A program made the position numbers and the translations under genes. DNA of 64,000 nucleotides from Flavobacteriales bacterium (GTDB lineage Bacteria > Bacteroidota > Bacteroidia > Flavobacteriales_F > PHOS-HE28). Shown here one piece after another: positions 10,401 to 18,284 of the stretch (position 1 is the first letter of the stretch; each line of letters opens with the position of its first letter). The stretch is taken from the NCBI GenBank assembly GCA_016788295.1, contig JAEUSY010000031.1, forward strand, positions 51,945 to 115,944, written 5' to 3'. The notes beneath the pieces were generated by a model. That model was given only the letters and a program-made list of their open reading frames with translations, made no database searches and had not been told where the DNA came from.

Positions 10401-12085
10401 CCATCATTGGCAACGCCCACCACGCACATGTTGAAGGTGCCCGAAGCGCCGTTCTCGCCCCACGCGCGCACATAGTAGGTGGTTCCCGGTATCAAGCCAC
10501 CTTGGCTGATCTGGCCCATGTTGCCATTGCCGTTCGCCGAGCAGGAGATCAAGGTGAACCCTGCGCCGCACGCACTTGCACTGTACAGGGCGATGCCTGA
10601 ATCGGTGAGGCCGCCGCTCACGCTGCGCACGGTAACACCGCCGCTGGTGGGCGCCACGAACGAGAACCAGACATCGCCGCCCTGGTAGTTGCCACAGGGT
10701 GGGTCGGCCACCTCGGAAGTGTGGCTGGCGAACACGTTGGTGGTGCCTGTATTGGAGCAGGAGGAGCCCACAGGGAGGCTGGTGGCGGCGCAGGGGCCAT
10801 CATTGGCAACGCCCACCACGCACATGTTGAAGGTGCCCGAAGCGCCGTTCTCGCCCCACACACGCACGTAGTAGGTGGTGCCCGGTGTAAGCCCACCCTG
10901 GCTGATCTGGCCCATGTTACCATTGCCATTGGCCGAGCAGGAGATCAGGGTGAAGCCAGAACCGCATGAGCTCGCGCTGTACAGTGCGATACCCGAGTTG
11001 GTGAGACCGCCGCTCACACTGCGTACGGTAACACCGCCACCCGTCGGGGCCACAAAGCTGAACCATACGTCGCCGCCTTGGTAGTTGCCACAGGGTGGAT
11101 CGGCCACGCCAGAAGAGGGCGTGGCGTTCACGTTGGTGCCTGCCGTGTTGGAGCAACTGGTGCCCACGGGCAAGGAGGTGGCCGCACAGGGCTCATCGCC
11201 CGCAATGGAGATCAGGCAGATGTTGAAGGTGCCTTGTTGCAGGCCTTCGCCCCAAACGCGCACATAGTACGTGGCGCCATTGGTGAGGTTGCCAACGGCC
11301 AGTTCGCCCATGTTGCCGTTGCCATTCGCCGAGCATCCCAGCAGGTTGAACCCGCTTGAACAGGAGGTGGCCTCATAGAGCGCCACGCCTGAATCCGTCA
11401 TTCCATTGGCCGATGTGCGTATGCGCACGGAACGGTTGGTGTTGGCCACGAAGCTGTACCACACATCGCGTCCACCATAGTTGGCACAGGGCGGGTCCGG
11501 AACGGCGGTGGTCGCTGAGGCGTAAAGACTGGTGGTGGCCGTGTTGCTGCAGCTGGTGTTCAGGCCGATCGAGGTGGCACCGCAAGGGTCGTCGTTCGCA
11601 GGTGCGGCAGGCGTGTAGATGCAGATGGTTCCAGTAATGGCATTGTTACTTGCATTGGCCTGCATGCGCACCATGTAGTTCACCCCCGGTGTGGTGGTGT
11701 ACGTAATGGTCTCTGCGGCACCATTGCCACCGTTGTTCGCACAGGCTACTTGTGTCAACGATCCGCAAGCGCCGGTGAACAGGTGCAGTATGGGGTTGCC
11801 ACTTGAAGGCGTGTAGGTGATGATGGTGGTGTAGCCCGTGGCCGTGAACCATCCCCATGCGTCATCGTTGTTACTGCCGCTGCAGCCTGTAGGGGTGAAG
11901 GTCTGAGTAAATGAGGTGGGCTTATTGAAGGCCGTGGTAGTGCACGAGGTGCCCACAGGGTACTCGTTGCCCGCGTTGTATCCGCATGCGTCGGTAGCGA
12001 TCTGTGCCGATACCTGACCCGAAAGGGCCAAGATGGCCACCATGAGCGCCGACCTGGATAGGAGCTTCTTCATGGCGCGCATCAT
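7445..12085 (-). CDS. Very large secreted protein with seven PPC-like repeats and T9SS tail
   Basis: A 1546-residue exported protein. The first ATG overlaps the upstream stop as ATGA; the ATG at 12073 (MKKLLSRSALM..VSAQ) gives a cleaner signal peptide and may be the real start. After an N-terminal divergent domain come seven units of about 132 residues, each opening [NG]D[DEG]PC.A..L and containing GGDVW[FY].F.A and a YY[VI]RVWG strand. Then come a GDGWGGSTVTIQVG unit, a CLGANERQGSWYSF..DDYDFAVWGP module, a LPVELIAFEG..NLYRLRSVDQDG segment and a T9SS tail (FPNPTEGDL..) ending LMKQ. Three central repeats are nearly identical in DNA. Pair 3 with the small secreted protein upstream. Confidence 0.87.
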   Translation of the reverse strand: MMRAMKKLLSRSALMVAILALSGQVSAQIATDACGYNAGNEYPVGTSCTTTAFNKPTSFTQTFTPTGCSGSNNDDAWGWFTATGYTTIITYTPSSGNPILHLFTGACGSLTQVACANNGGNGAAETITYTTTPGVNYMVRMQANASNNAITGTICIYTPAAPANDDPCGATSIGLNTSCSNTATTSLYASATTAVPDPPCANYGGRDVWYSFVANTNRSVRIRTSANGMTDSGVALYEATSCSSGFNLLGCSANGNGNMGELAVGNLTNGATYYVRVWGEGLQQGTFNICLISIAGDEPCAATSLPVGTSCSNTAGTNVNATPSSGVADPPCGNYQGGDVWFSFVAPTGGGVTVRSVSGGLTNSGIALYSASSCGSGFTLISCSANGNGNMGQISQGGLTPGTTYYVRVWGENGASGTFNMCVVGVANDGPCAATSLPVGSSCSNTGTTNVFASHTSEVADPPCGNYQGGDVWFSFVAPTSGGVTVRSVSGGLTDSGIALYSASACGAGFTLISCSANGNGNMGQISQGGLIPGTTYYVRAWGENGASGTFNMCVVGVANDGPCTATSLPVGTSCSNTGSTNVFASGTTEVPNPPCGSYQGGDVWFSFVAPTSGGVTVRSVSGGLTDSGIALYSASACGAGFTLISCSANGNGNMGQISQGGLTPGTTYYVRVWGENGASGTFNMCVVGVANDGPCTATSLPVGTSCSNTGSTNVFASGTTEVPDPPCGNYQGGDVWFTFVAPANGAVTVRTSSGGLTNSAVALYSASACNGTFTLLACATDGNGTMGQVQQYGLTPGTTYYVRVWGDNAANGTFNICVSTPAVVNDDPCGAVGLPVNGTCVNTSSTNVNATATAGIPDPGCAAYSGGDVWFTFVAPASGAVEMLTGANGMTDSGMALYSATACGGTFSLIDCNDDGNGLMSRINAGGLTPGTTYYIRVWGYGGSTGTFNICVRSAIPPPNDEPCNAIDLALTSNCTYSAYTNLDATATSGIPAPGCGNYAGGDVWFRFTATATALVTIRTTAGTLTNATMALYQANTCNGTFTLVACDNTSGPGNMPFMSLTPLELVPGATYYLRVWGNNGSTGTFNLCANTAPSGTSCVYALRMWDSQGDGWGGSTVTIQVGAGAPVNYTISNGDQETAYIPVNVGQAIQLSYTAAGGAQGEIRYVLQLGYGIVYADGPTPGTGLRYVAIADCQTAAASTSDCQGRTPVCGAQQINDNPTNTGLTAELNIHNRGCLGANERQGSWYSFTIATGGTLAFTIAPTNSADDYDFAVWGPYTSVSCPPLNTPTRCNYSGISGNTGLATTAANPSEGAGGPKWSTAMTVVAGQTYLLYISNFSQSGLAFSLTWQLTNGASIDCTLLPVELIAFEGKAVGSEVELAWATASETNSSHYVVERMNADGNYASIGSVSAIGFATSTTNYTLVDPAPLPGTNLYRLRSVDQDGSSTTSDVVAVIFRAAPGALRAFPNPTEGDLNIDLDVVHDGSHSLRILDASGRLVRVVQQSFAAGPQRFSTWVGELAAGPYEMTLEAPDGTVLQTGRLMKQ
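9896..11083. repeat. Three nearly identical tandem 396-bp repeats inside a coding region
   Basis: Copies start at 9896, 10292 and 10688, exactly 396 bp (132 codons) apart. They encode PPC-like units differing by only a few residues. Related but more diverged copies lie on both sides. The unit length is a whole number of codons, so copy number can change without breaking the frame. Confidence 0.85.
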
Positions 12086-12423
12086 TGTTCGTTGTCCGCT
12101 TTAGGAAGATCGGAGTAGCGGACGGGCAGTGCACGAAGTGTTATCCCGTGCAGTGCGGCCATGTTCACGATCTCGGATGTGCTCAGTGGGCGGTAGGCCA
12201 GCACTTTCACCAAGCGCGAGGTGCGGTCGATGTTGATGCGCATCTCGGGGTCCAGGCTGCTGATGCTCTCGGTCATGAGCTTTTCGTTCAGCGTGCTTAC
12301 GGCACTTTCCAGAACGAATTGGTACCTGTGCTCGGCGCCAATGCCGCTGTCCTGGGCATATGCTGCGCGAAGCGTGCCCAGCAGAAAGAGCAAGGCAAGG
12401 GTTCTCCGGATCGTTGCTTTCAT
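12082..12423 (-). CDS. Small secreted protein, partner of PPC protein (pair 3)
   Basis: A 113-residue protein if started at the ATG at 12423, which gives a good signal peptide (MKATIRRTLALLFLLGT..AAYAQ). The frame runs on upstream to 12468, but that would bury the signal. The mature part includes SSLDPEMRINIDRTSRLVKV and ALHGITLRALPV, matching the S[IL]DP..[LI][IV][KQ]V and [AL].G[IV].LR blocks of the small proteins of pairs 1 and 2. It lacks their C-terminal EAYNAAK-like segment. Stop and next start overlap as ATGA, so the pair is translationally coupled. Function unknown. Confidence 0.7.
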   Translation of the reverse strand: MKATIRRTLALLFLLGTLRAAYAQDSGIGAEHRYQFVLESAVSTLNEKLMTESISSLDPEMRINIDRTSRLVKVLAYRPLSTSEIVNMAALHGITLRALPVRYSDLPKADNEQ

Positions 12424-12500
12424 CTCAGTCGGTCGGACAGGTTGAGTAGACCGGTCCGGGCGCTTCAACGTGATCCGATGAACCAGGGTTACGGAACGAC

Positions 12501-12532
12501 GAACGCCCCTAGGAATGGTCCAAGGGGCGTTC
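12501..12532 (-). terminator. Terminator of the aminotransferase gene
   Basis: A 10-bp perfect stem (12501-12510 with 12523-12532) and a 12-nt loop lie about 20 nt past the aminotransferase stop codon. Confidence 0.6.
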
Positions 12533-12554
12533 GCGGTCGGTATTGGGAATGTCG

Positions 12555-13784
12555 TCAGCCCACGGCTTCGGCCTTGGCCATGGCGGCCTTATCGGTGCCG
12601 GGGTAGGCGGCAAGGGCCGCGCGGAGGCAATCCACGGCTTTCTTCAGCAGTGGTTGTTCCAACACATAAGCCAGGCGCACCTGCTTGCGGCCGGTGGCGG
12701 GGTCGGCGTAGAAGCCGCTGCACGGGGCCATCATCACGGTGTGGCCGTCGTGGCTGAAGGATTCCAGCAGCCACTGGCAGAAACGGTCGGCATCGTCAAT
12801 GGGCAGTTCGGCCACGCAGTAGAAGGCGCCCTTGGGCTTGGGGCAGGTCACCCCGGGAATGGTGTTCAGACCGTCCACCAGGATATCACGCCGTTGCACG
12901 TACTCGCCGATCACCCCGGTGAAGTAGCTGTCGGGGGTGTTCAGGGCGGCCTCCGATGCGATCTGCCCGAAGGTGGGCGGGCTGAGGCGCGCTTGGGCGA
13001 AGCGGAGCACGGAGGCGTACAGGTCGGCGTTGCGTGTGATAAAGGCCCCCACGCGTGCGCCGCACATGCTGTAGCGCTTGCTCACGCTGTCCACCAGCAC
13101 CACGTTCTGTTCCAGCCCGGCCAAGGTCATGGCGCTGATGTGGGTGGCGCCGTCGTAGCAGAACTCGCGGTACACCTCATCTGCAAAGAGATAGAGGTCG
13201 TGTTTGAGCACGATCTCGCGCAGGCGTTCCAGTTCGGCCTGGCTGTAGAGGTAGCCCGTGGGGTTGCCGGGGTTGCAGATGAGGATGCCCTTTGTGCGCG
13301 GGGTGATCAGGGCCTCGAAGGCACTGATGGGCGGCAGCGCGAAGCCGTCATGGATGGTGCTGCGCACGGGCACCACCTTCACACCGGCCGATAGCGCGAA
13401 GCTGTTGTAGTTGGCGTAGTAGGGCTCGGGAATGATCACCTCGTCGCCGGGCTCAAAGCAGGCCATCATGCCGAACATCAACGCCTCGCTGCCGCCGTTG
13501 GTCACGATGATCTGCTCGTGGGTGATGTGGATGCCGTGCTTGGCATAATAGCTCGCGAGGCCCTTGCGGTAGCTCTCGTAACCGGCGCTGTGGCTGTACT
13601 CGATCACGGTGCGGTCCAAGTGGCGAATGGCGTCGAGGGCCACCTCGGGCGTGGCGATATCGGGCTGGCCGATGTTGAGGTGGATCACCTGGGTGCCACG
13701 CTTCTTGGCCGCTTCGGCAAAGGGTACGAGCTTACGGATGGGCGAGGCGGGCATCTGTTGGCCCTTGGTGGAGATCGTTGGCAT
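12555..13784 (-). CDS. PLP-dependent class I/II aminotransferase (aspartate aminotransferase-like)
   Basis: A 409-residue cytosolic enzyme of PLP fold type I, the usual length for the family. Visible landmarks are NIGQPDIATP near residues 37-46, the NPGNPTG substrate/cofactor motif at 171-177, the D-E-V-Y stretch at 202-205 and the Schiff-base lysine in SVSKRY at K236. A class Ib aspartate- or aromatic-amino-acid:2-oxoglutarate transaminase is the most likely role. Related family members act on alanine or methionine-derived keto acids, so the substrate is not fixed by sequence alone. Stand-alone gene: its own terminator follows, and the DUF1573 gene upstream has a terminator of its own. Confidence 0.88.
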   Translation of the reverse strand: MPTISTKGQQMPASPIRKLVPFAEAAKKRGTQVIHLNIGQPDIATPEVALDAIRHLDRTVIEYSHSAGYESYRKGLASYYAKHGIHITHEQIIVTNGGSEALMFGMMACFEPGDEVIIPEPYYANYNSFALSAGVKVVPVRSTIHDGFALPPISAFEALITPRTKGILICNPGNPTGYLYSQAELERLREIVLKHDLYLFADEVYREFCYDGATHISAMTLAGLEQNVVLVDSVSKRYSMCGARVGAFITRNADLYASVLRFAQARLSPPTFGQIASEAALNTPDSYFTGVIGEYVQRRDILVDGLNTIPGVTCPKPKGAFYCVAELPIDDADRFCQWLLESFSHDGHTVMMAPCSGFYADPATGRKQVRLAYVLEQPLLKKAVDCLRAALAAYPGTDKAAMAKAEAVG

Positions 13785-13842
13785 GGCGCGGCTGGTTGTC
13801 GCTGCGAAGATCGGCTTTCGGCGGGGAAGCAGCTTAAAAGAA

Positions 13843-13871
13843 GAACCCCGCCAGGGTCGCTGGCGGGGTTC
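13843..13871 (-). terminator. Strong intrinsic terminator after the first DUF1573 gene
   Basis: An 11-bp perfect GC-rich stem (13843-13853 with 13861-13871) with a 7-nt loop, followed on the minus strand by TTCTTTTAA. It lies about 20 nt past the stop codon at 13890-13892. Confidence 0.85.
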
Positions 13872-13889
13872 AGTGCTTGGTGTTATCGG

Positions 13890-14324
13890 TCAGTTCTCCA
13901 CGGGGGCCATGGGGCTGCCTTCCTTTACCGGTGCGGTGGGCGTCTCGGGCGCGGCTGAGACCGTGCCTTTGATCCGCACCACTTTCTCCGGTTCGTTCGT
14001 GGCATTGCTGCTGATCGTCACCGTTTTGTTGATGGCGCCCACGCGCTTGGTGTCATACTTCACCGTGATGGTGGTCTTGCCACCGGGCTTTATGGGTTCG
14101 GTATCGCACTTCGGCACCGTGCAGCCACAGCTTCCCTTGCAGTTGGTGAGGATCAGGGGCTGATCGCCGGTGTTGGTCACCACGAACTCGCATGTGCCAT
14201 TGGCACCCTGGGGGATCGTGCCGTAGTCGTGCACGTCCTTGTCCAGTGAGATCTGGGGGCCGGTCTGAGCGATGGCGGATCCGCTGAGGATCAGCAAGCC
14301 GAAAGCGAGGAGGAACTGTTTCAT
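13890..14324 (-). CDS. DUF1573 exported protein 1
   Basis: A 144-residue exported protein with a signal peptide (residues 1-19, ending SAIAQ) and one DUF1573 Ig-like domain. Family hallmarks are HDYGTI, F.V.NTGDQPL, GSCGCTVP and a V.YDT.RVG strand. Cysteines sit in a C-x(3)-CGC pattern. DUF1573 proteins are common in Bacteroidota, periplasmic or surface, with no firm biochemical role. First of three adjacent paralogs on the minus strand, each with its own short upstream gap. The Pro-rich C-terminus (APVKEGSPMAPVEN) is shared with the neighbour at 14374. Confidence 0.87.
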   Translation of the reverse strand: MKQFLLAFGLLILSGSAIAQTGPQISLDKDVHDYGTIPQGANGTCEFVVTNTGDQPLILTNCKGSCGCTVPKCDTEPIKPGGKTTITVKYDTKRVGAINKTVTISSNATNEPEKVVRIKGTVSAAPETPTAPVKEGSPMAPVEN

Positions 14325-14373
14325 GGTCTAAAGGGGCCTTGGTCTGTCGGGTTTGACGGACAAGTACCGTGCC

Positions 14374-14835
14374 TTAGTGCTTTTCGACCGGGGCCATGGG
14401 GCTGGCCTCTTTCACGGGTGTGGCAGGCGTAGTGGCAGCGGCCTCCACGGTGCCTTTGATGGTGACCACCTTGCTGGGTGCGTTGGTGGCGTTGCTGGTG
14501 ATGGTCACGCTCTTGTTGATGGGGCCTACACGGTTGGTGTCGTACTTCACCGTAATGGTGCTCTTCTCACCGGGTTTGATGGGCTGGGTCTCGCACTTGG
14601 GCACGGTGCAACCGCAGCTGCCCTGGCACTGGCTGATGATCAGGGGCTGATCACCGGTATTGGTCACCGTGAACTCGCAGGTGCCGTTGGCGCCTTGGCT
14701 GATGGTGCCGTAGTCATGCGACTCCTTGTCGATGGAGATCTGGGGACCCGTGCCGCCAACAGGCTTCGAGGGGGTCTGGGCGAAAGCGCCAATGGAAAGG
14801 ATGCTGAGCGAGAGGGAGAAGAGGAGCTTTTTCAT
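14374..14835 (-). CDS. DUF1573 exported protein 2
   Basis: A 153-residue protein with a signal peptide (residues 1-20, ending IGAFAQ) and one DUF1573 domain. SHDYGTI, NTGDQPLI, GSCGCTVPKC and VKYDTNRVG are all present. The mature sequence is very close to the protein at 13890, including the APVKE.SPMAPVE C-terminus, so the two look like a recent tandem duplication. A TACCTTCG promoter-like motif 34 nt upstream suggests independent transcription. Function of the family is unknown. Confidence 0.87.
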   Translation of the reverse strand: MKKLLFSLSLSILSIGAFAQTPSKPVGGTGPQISIDKESHDYGTISQGANGTCEFTVTNTGDQPLIISQCQGSCGCTVPKCETQPIKPGEKSTITVKYDTNRVGPINKSVTITSNATNAPSKVVTIKGTVEAAATTPATPVKEASPMAPVEKH

Positions 14836-14868
14836 GTGAAGCTGTGTGGTTTTTCGTTGTTGGTACGC

Positions 14869-14876
14869 CGAAGGTA
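14869..14876 (-). promoter_or_regulatory. -7 promoter element of DUF1573 gene 2
   Basis: TACCTTCG on the minus strand, a TAnnTTYG-type Bacteroidota -7 element, 34 nt upstream of the ATG at 14835. No convincing TTG at the -33 position. Confidence 0.4.
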
Positions 14877-14930
14877 GAAGGCTTGTTCCTGGCCGTTATG
14901 GACCTTAACAGGACTTTAACAGGGTGAGTT

Positions 14931-15350
14931 TCACTGTCCGTTGGTGCCGCGTTCGTGCGTGGTATCCATAGGCAACACCACCCCGCGGATGGAGAGCACG
15001 ATCTGCGGACGCTCCGGATCGTTGGTGGTGAGCGTGGCCGACTTGCGGAAGGGGCCAACGCGGCGGGTATCGTAAAGCAGCCGCACGTTGCCGGATGCGC
15101 CGGGCGCAACGGGCTCGCGGTCCCAGTAGGGCACCAGGCATCCGCAGCTGCTTTGGAACTGATGAATGATCAGCGGCGCATCACCCGTGTTGGTGAATGC
15201 GAACGAACAACGGCCATCGGACCCGAAGGCGATGGTTCCGTAGTCGTACACCACCTGCTCGAAGTGGATGCGCGGACCGGTGCTCTGACCGGTAGGCAGC
15301 GAAGCACCGAGCAGCAGCGGCAGAAGGAGGGAGGGGAGCAGTGTTCGCAT
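14931..15350 (-). CDS. DUF1573 exported protein 3 (diverged)
   Basis: A 139-residue protein when started at the ATG at 15350 (MRTLLPSLLLPLLLGASLPTGQ, a signal peptide). A TTG at 15362 is also in frame but less likely. One DUF1573 domain: VYDYGTI, FTNTGDAPLII, SSCGCLVPYW, LYDTRRVGP. It is more diverged than the other two: the Pro-rich tail is absent and the third Cys region is changed. Head-to-head with valS, so any regulation in the gap may be shared. Confidence 0.82.
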   Translation of the reverse strand: MRTLLPSLLLPLLLGASLPTGQSTGPRIHFEQVVYDYGTIAFGSDGRCSFAFTNTGDAPLIIHQFQSSCGCLVPYWDREPVAPGASGNVRLLYDTRRVGPFRKSATLTTNDPERPQIVLSIRGVVLPMDTTHERGTNGQ

Positions 15351-15424
15351 GGCGTGGTGCAAGTATCGGTGGGCGCGAATGCCACGGCACGAACATTAAC
15401 AGGGCGTTGACAGAAGAAGTTAGA

Positions 15425-15478
15425 ACATGTGGTCATGCGAGCATGTGCTCATGTGTTCATGTGGGCATGTGCTCATGG
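15425..15478. repeat. CATG-rich degenerate tandem repeat upstream of valS
   Basis: Seven CATG tetramers in about 54 bp, in a degenerate [GT]CATGTG[CGT] pattern of roughly 8-12 bp. It lies in the gene-free stretch 15351-15614 between DUF1573 gene 3 and valS. No hairpin terminator was found in this gap. Confidence 0.55.
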
Positions 15479-15587
15479 GGCGCTTCGATCGAGCTTAGTG
15501 GATAGCCGGTCTGGCGGTGCTTCGGAGCGCGTCCTCGCAGCATGCAGATGCCCTCCTTTGGAGCGGCATTTCATGGACACATGCCCC

Positions 15588-15595
15588 TACCTTTG
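15588..15595 (+). promoter_or_regulatory. -7 promoter element of valS
   Basis: TACCTTTG, an exact TAnnTTTG match, 20 nt upstream of the valS ATG at 15615. It implies a leader of only about 15 nt. Confidence 0.5.
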
Positions 15596-15614
15596 CGGCT
15601 TCATTTTTCAAGGC

Positions 15615-18257
15615 ATGTCCACCACCGAGATCCCCAAGCGCTTCGAACCCGCCACCGCAGAGCACAAGTGGTATTCCCACTGGATGCAGAAGGGCTACTT
15701 CCGCAGTGTGCCCGACGAGCGCGAGCCCTACACCGTGGTGATCCCTCCGCCCAACGTGACCGGCGTGCTGCACATGGGGCACATGCTCAACAACACCATC
15801 CAGGATGTGCTGGTGCGCCGCGCGCGCATGCAGGGCAAGAACGCCTGCTGGGTGCCCGGTACGGACCACGCGAGCATTGCCACCGAAGCGAAGGTGGTGC
15901 GGCTGCTCGGCGAGCAGGGTATCAAGAAGAGCGCCATCGGCCGCGAGGAATTCCTTAAGCATGCTTTCGCGTGGAAGGAGAAGTACGGCGGCGTTATCCT
16001 GGAGCAATTGAAGAAGCTCGGCGCGAGCTGCGACTGGGACCGCACGCGCTTCACCATGGAGGATGATCTCAGCGAGGCCGTCATCGATGTGTTCATCGAT
16101 CTGCACAAGAAGGGCCTGGTTTACCGCGGCCTGCGCATGGTGAACTGGGATCCTGTTGCCCTTACGGCCGTTAGCGATGAGGAGGTGATCATGAAGGAGC
16201 AGAACTCCAAGCTCTATCATATCCGGTACAAAGTGGTTACGAGTGCTTCGGATGGCGAAGAGTACGTGACCATCGCCACCACACGTCCAGAGACCATTCT
16301 GGGCGATACCGCCGTGGCCGTTCATCCCGAGGACGAGCGCTACGCCGATCTCAAGGGCATGCAGGTGGAAGTGCCGCTGATCGGTCGCAGGATCCCCGTA
16401 ATCTTCGATGAGTACGTGGAGCGCGAGTTCGGTACCGGTGCACTGAAGGTGACGCCCGCACACGACGTGAACGACCACGAACTGGGCAAGAAGCACGATC
16501 TGGAGACCATCGACATCCTGGAGCCCAACGGTACGCTGAGCGCCGCCGCGCAGTTGTATGTGGGCGAGGACCGCTTCGCCGTGCGCAAGAAGATCGTGAA
16601 GGAGCTGGAGGAGAAAGGCCACCTGGTGAAGACCGAGGACATCAAGAACAAGGTGGGTTACAGCGAGCGCACCGATGCCGTGATCGAGCCACGATTGAGC
16701 CTCCAGTGGTTCGTGAAGATGGCCGAGCTCGCCAAGCCCGCACTGGAAGTGGTGAAGGACGGCCGCGTGAAGCTGCATCCGCAGAAGTTCGTGAACACCT
16801 ACACCTATTGGATGGAGAACGTGCGCGATTGGTGCATCAGCCGCCAGTTGTGGTGGGGCCAGCGCGTGCCGGCGTGGTACAACGAGAATGGCGATGTGGC
16901 GGTGTGCAGGACCGAGGCCGAGGCCATCGCGCAGTTCAAAGCAGCGGGACAGAGCACCGCCGGCATCAAGCAGGACGAGGACGTGGTGGACACCTGGTTC
17001 AGCAGCTGGCTGTGGCCCATCAGCGTGTTCGACGGCTTCAAGGACCCGGAGAACAAGGACATCAAGTACTACTACCCGACCAACGACCTGGTGACCGCGC
17101 CGGAGATCCTCTTCTTCTGGGTGGCGCGCATGATCATGGCGGGCATGGAGTACAAGCAGGAGGTGCCGTTCAAGAACGTGTACCTCACGGGCATCGTGCG
17201 CGACAAGCAGGGCCGCAAGATGAGCAAGAGCCTGGGCAACAGTCCCGATCCGTTGGAGCTGATCGAGAAGTTCGGCGCCGATGGCGTGCGCGTGGGCATG
17301 CTGCTCACCAGTCCCGCCGGCAACGACCTGCCCTACGACGATTCGCTCTGCGAACAGGGCCGCAACTTCAGCAACAAGATCTGGAACGCGTTCAGGTTGG
17401 TGAAGGGGTGGAACGTTGCACAGCAGGAACAGCCTGCGGCGAACGCGGCGGCCGTGGCGTGGATGCGCAGTCGCGTGGAGCGCAGCACCACCGAGCTCAA
17501 CGGACTGTATGACCAGTTCCGCATCAGCGAGGCGTTGATGACCACCTACAAGCTGATCTGGGACGACCTCTGCAGCTGGTACCTGGAGAGCATCAAGCCC
17601 GCCTTCGTGGACGGCGTGTCGCAACCGATCGATGCCACCACCTACGAAGCCACCATCACCATATTCGAGGACGTGCTGAAGTTGTTGCACCCCTATATGC
17701 CCTTCCTCACGGAGGAATTATGGCACCACCTGCGCGAGCGGAAGGAGGGCGAGGACATCATCGTGGCCGCATGGCCGAAGGGTGGTGCGGGCGATGCGAA
17801 ACTGGAGGCCGAGGTACAGCACGCCTTCGACCTGGTGAGCGCTGTGCGCAACACGCGCAACGAACGCGGCATGAGCCCAAAGGATGTGTTGGACGTGCAG
17901 GTGAAGGGCGCTGTGCCCATGACCCCTGCGGTCGCATCCCTGGTGAACAAGCTGGCCAACGTGGGTGCGATCAACACGGTGGACAAGGCCGGTGATGGTA
18001 GTGTCACCTTCCTGGTGGGCACCACGGAATACGCCATCGACCTCGGTAGCAACGTGGATCCCGCCGCCGAAGCGAAGAAGGCCGAGGAAGAACTGAACTA
18101 CCTGCGCGGCTTCCTCAACAGCGTGGAGAAGAAGTTGGGCAACGAACGCTTCGTGGCCGGTGCTCCTGCACAAGTGTTGGAGAACGAGCGCAAGAAGAAG
18201 GCGGATGCGGAGGCCAAGATCAAGGCGCTGGAGGAGCGGTTGGCGGTGTTGCGGTGA
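15615..18257 (+). CDS. valS: Valyl-tRNA synthetase
   Basis: An 880-residue class I aminoacyl-tRNA synthetase that charges tRNA-Val with valine in the cytosol. The HIGH-type ATP motif reads HMGH (about residues 53-56, after PPNVTGVL). The KMSKS loop is exact (about residues 535-539). The editing domain lies between them (ATTRPETILGDTAVAVHP). The C-terminus has the ValS coiled-coil arm (about 815-880, rich in Lys/Glu). The open frame extends 62 codons upstream, but MSTTEIPKRFEP at 15615 is the family-like N-terminus and has a promoter motif just before it. Length matches Bacteroidota ValS. Confidence 0.96.
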   Translation: MSTTEIPKRFEPATAEHKWYSHWMQKGYFRSVPDEREPYTVVIPPPNVTGVLHMGHMLNNTIQDVLVRRARMQGKNACWVPGTDHASIATEAKVVRLLGEQGIKKSAIGREEFLKHAFAWKEKYGGVILEQLKKLGASCDWDRTRFTMEDDLSEAVIDVFIDLHKKGLVYRGLRMVNWDPVALTAVSDEEVIMKEQNSKLYHIRYKVVTSASDGEEYVTIATTRPETILGDTAVAVHPEDERYADLKGMQVEVPLIGRRIPVIFDEYVEREFGTGALKVTPAHDVNDHELGKKHDLETIDILEPNGTLSAAAQLYVGEDRFAVRKKIVKELEEKGHLVKTEDIKNKVGYSERTDAVIEPRLSLQWFVKMAELAKPALEVVKDGRVKLHPQKFVNTYTYWMENVRDWCISRQLWWGQRVPAWYNENGDVAVCRTEAEAIAQFKAAGQSTAGIKQDEDVVDTWFSSWLWPISVFDGFKDPENKDIKYYYPTNDLVTAPEILFFWVARMIMAGMEYKQEVPFKNVYLTGIVRDKQGRKMSKSLGNSPDPLELIEKFGADGVRVGMLLTSPAGNDLPYDDSLCEQGRNFSNKIWNAFRLVKGWNVAQQEQPAANAAAVAWMRSRVERSTTELNGLYDQFRISEALMTTYKLIWDDLCSWYLESIKPAFVDGVSQPIDATTYEATITIFEDVLKLLHPYMPFLTEELWHHLRERKEGEDIIVAAWPKGGAGDAKLEAEVQHAFDLVSAVRNTRNERGMSPKDVLDVQVKGAVPMTPAVASLVNKLANVGAINTVDKAGDGSVTFLVGTTEYAIDLGSNVDPAAEAKKAEEELNYLRGFLNSVEKKLGNERFVAGAPAQVLENERKKKADAEAKIKALEERLAVLR

Positions 18258-18284
18258 TCATCGTTTCACGGACCGGTACGTAAC

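Noticed and set aside
9896..11083. Tandem 396-bp repeats as a possible assembly error
   Set aside because: The copies are not identical and the frame is kept through all of them. Copy number could still be misassembled, but the repeats themselves look real.
15495..17690. Open frame of 731 codons antisense to valS
   Set aside because: valS motifs are unambiguous on the other strand. The antisense product is rich in His/Leu/Ala, as expected from mirrored codons of high-GC DNA, with no signal or domain.
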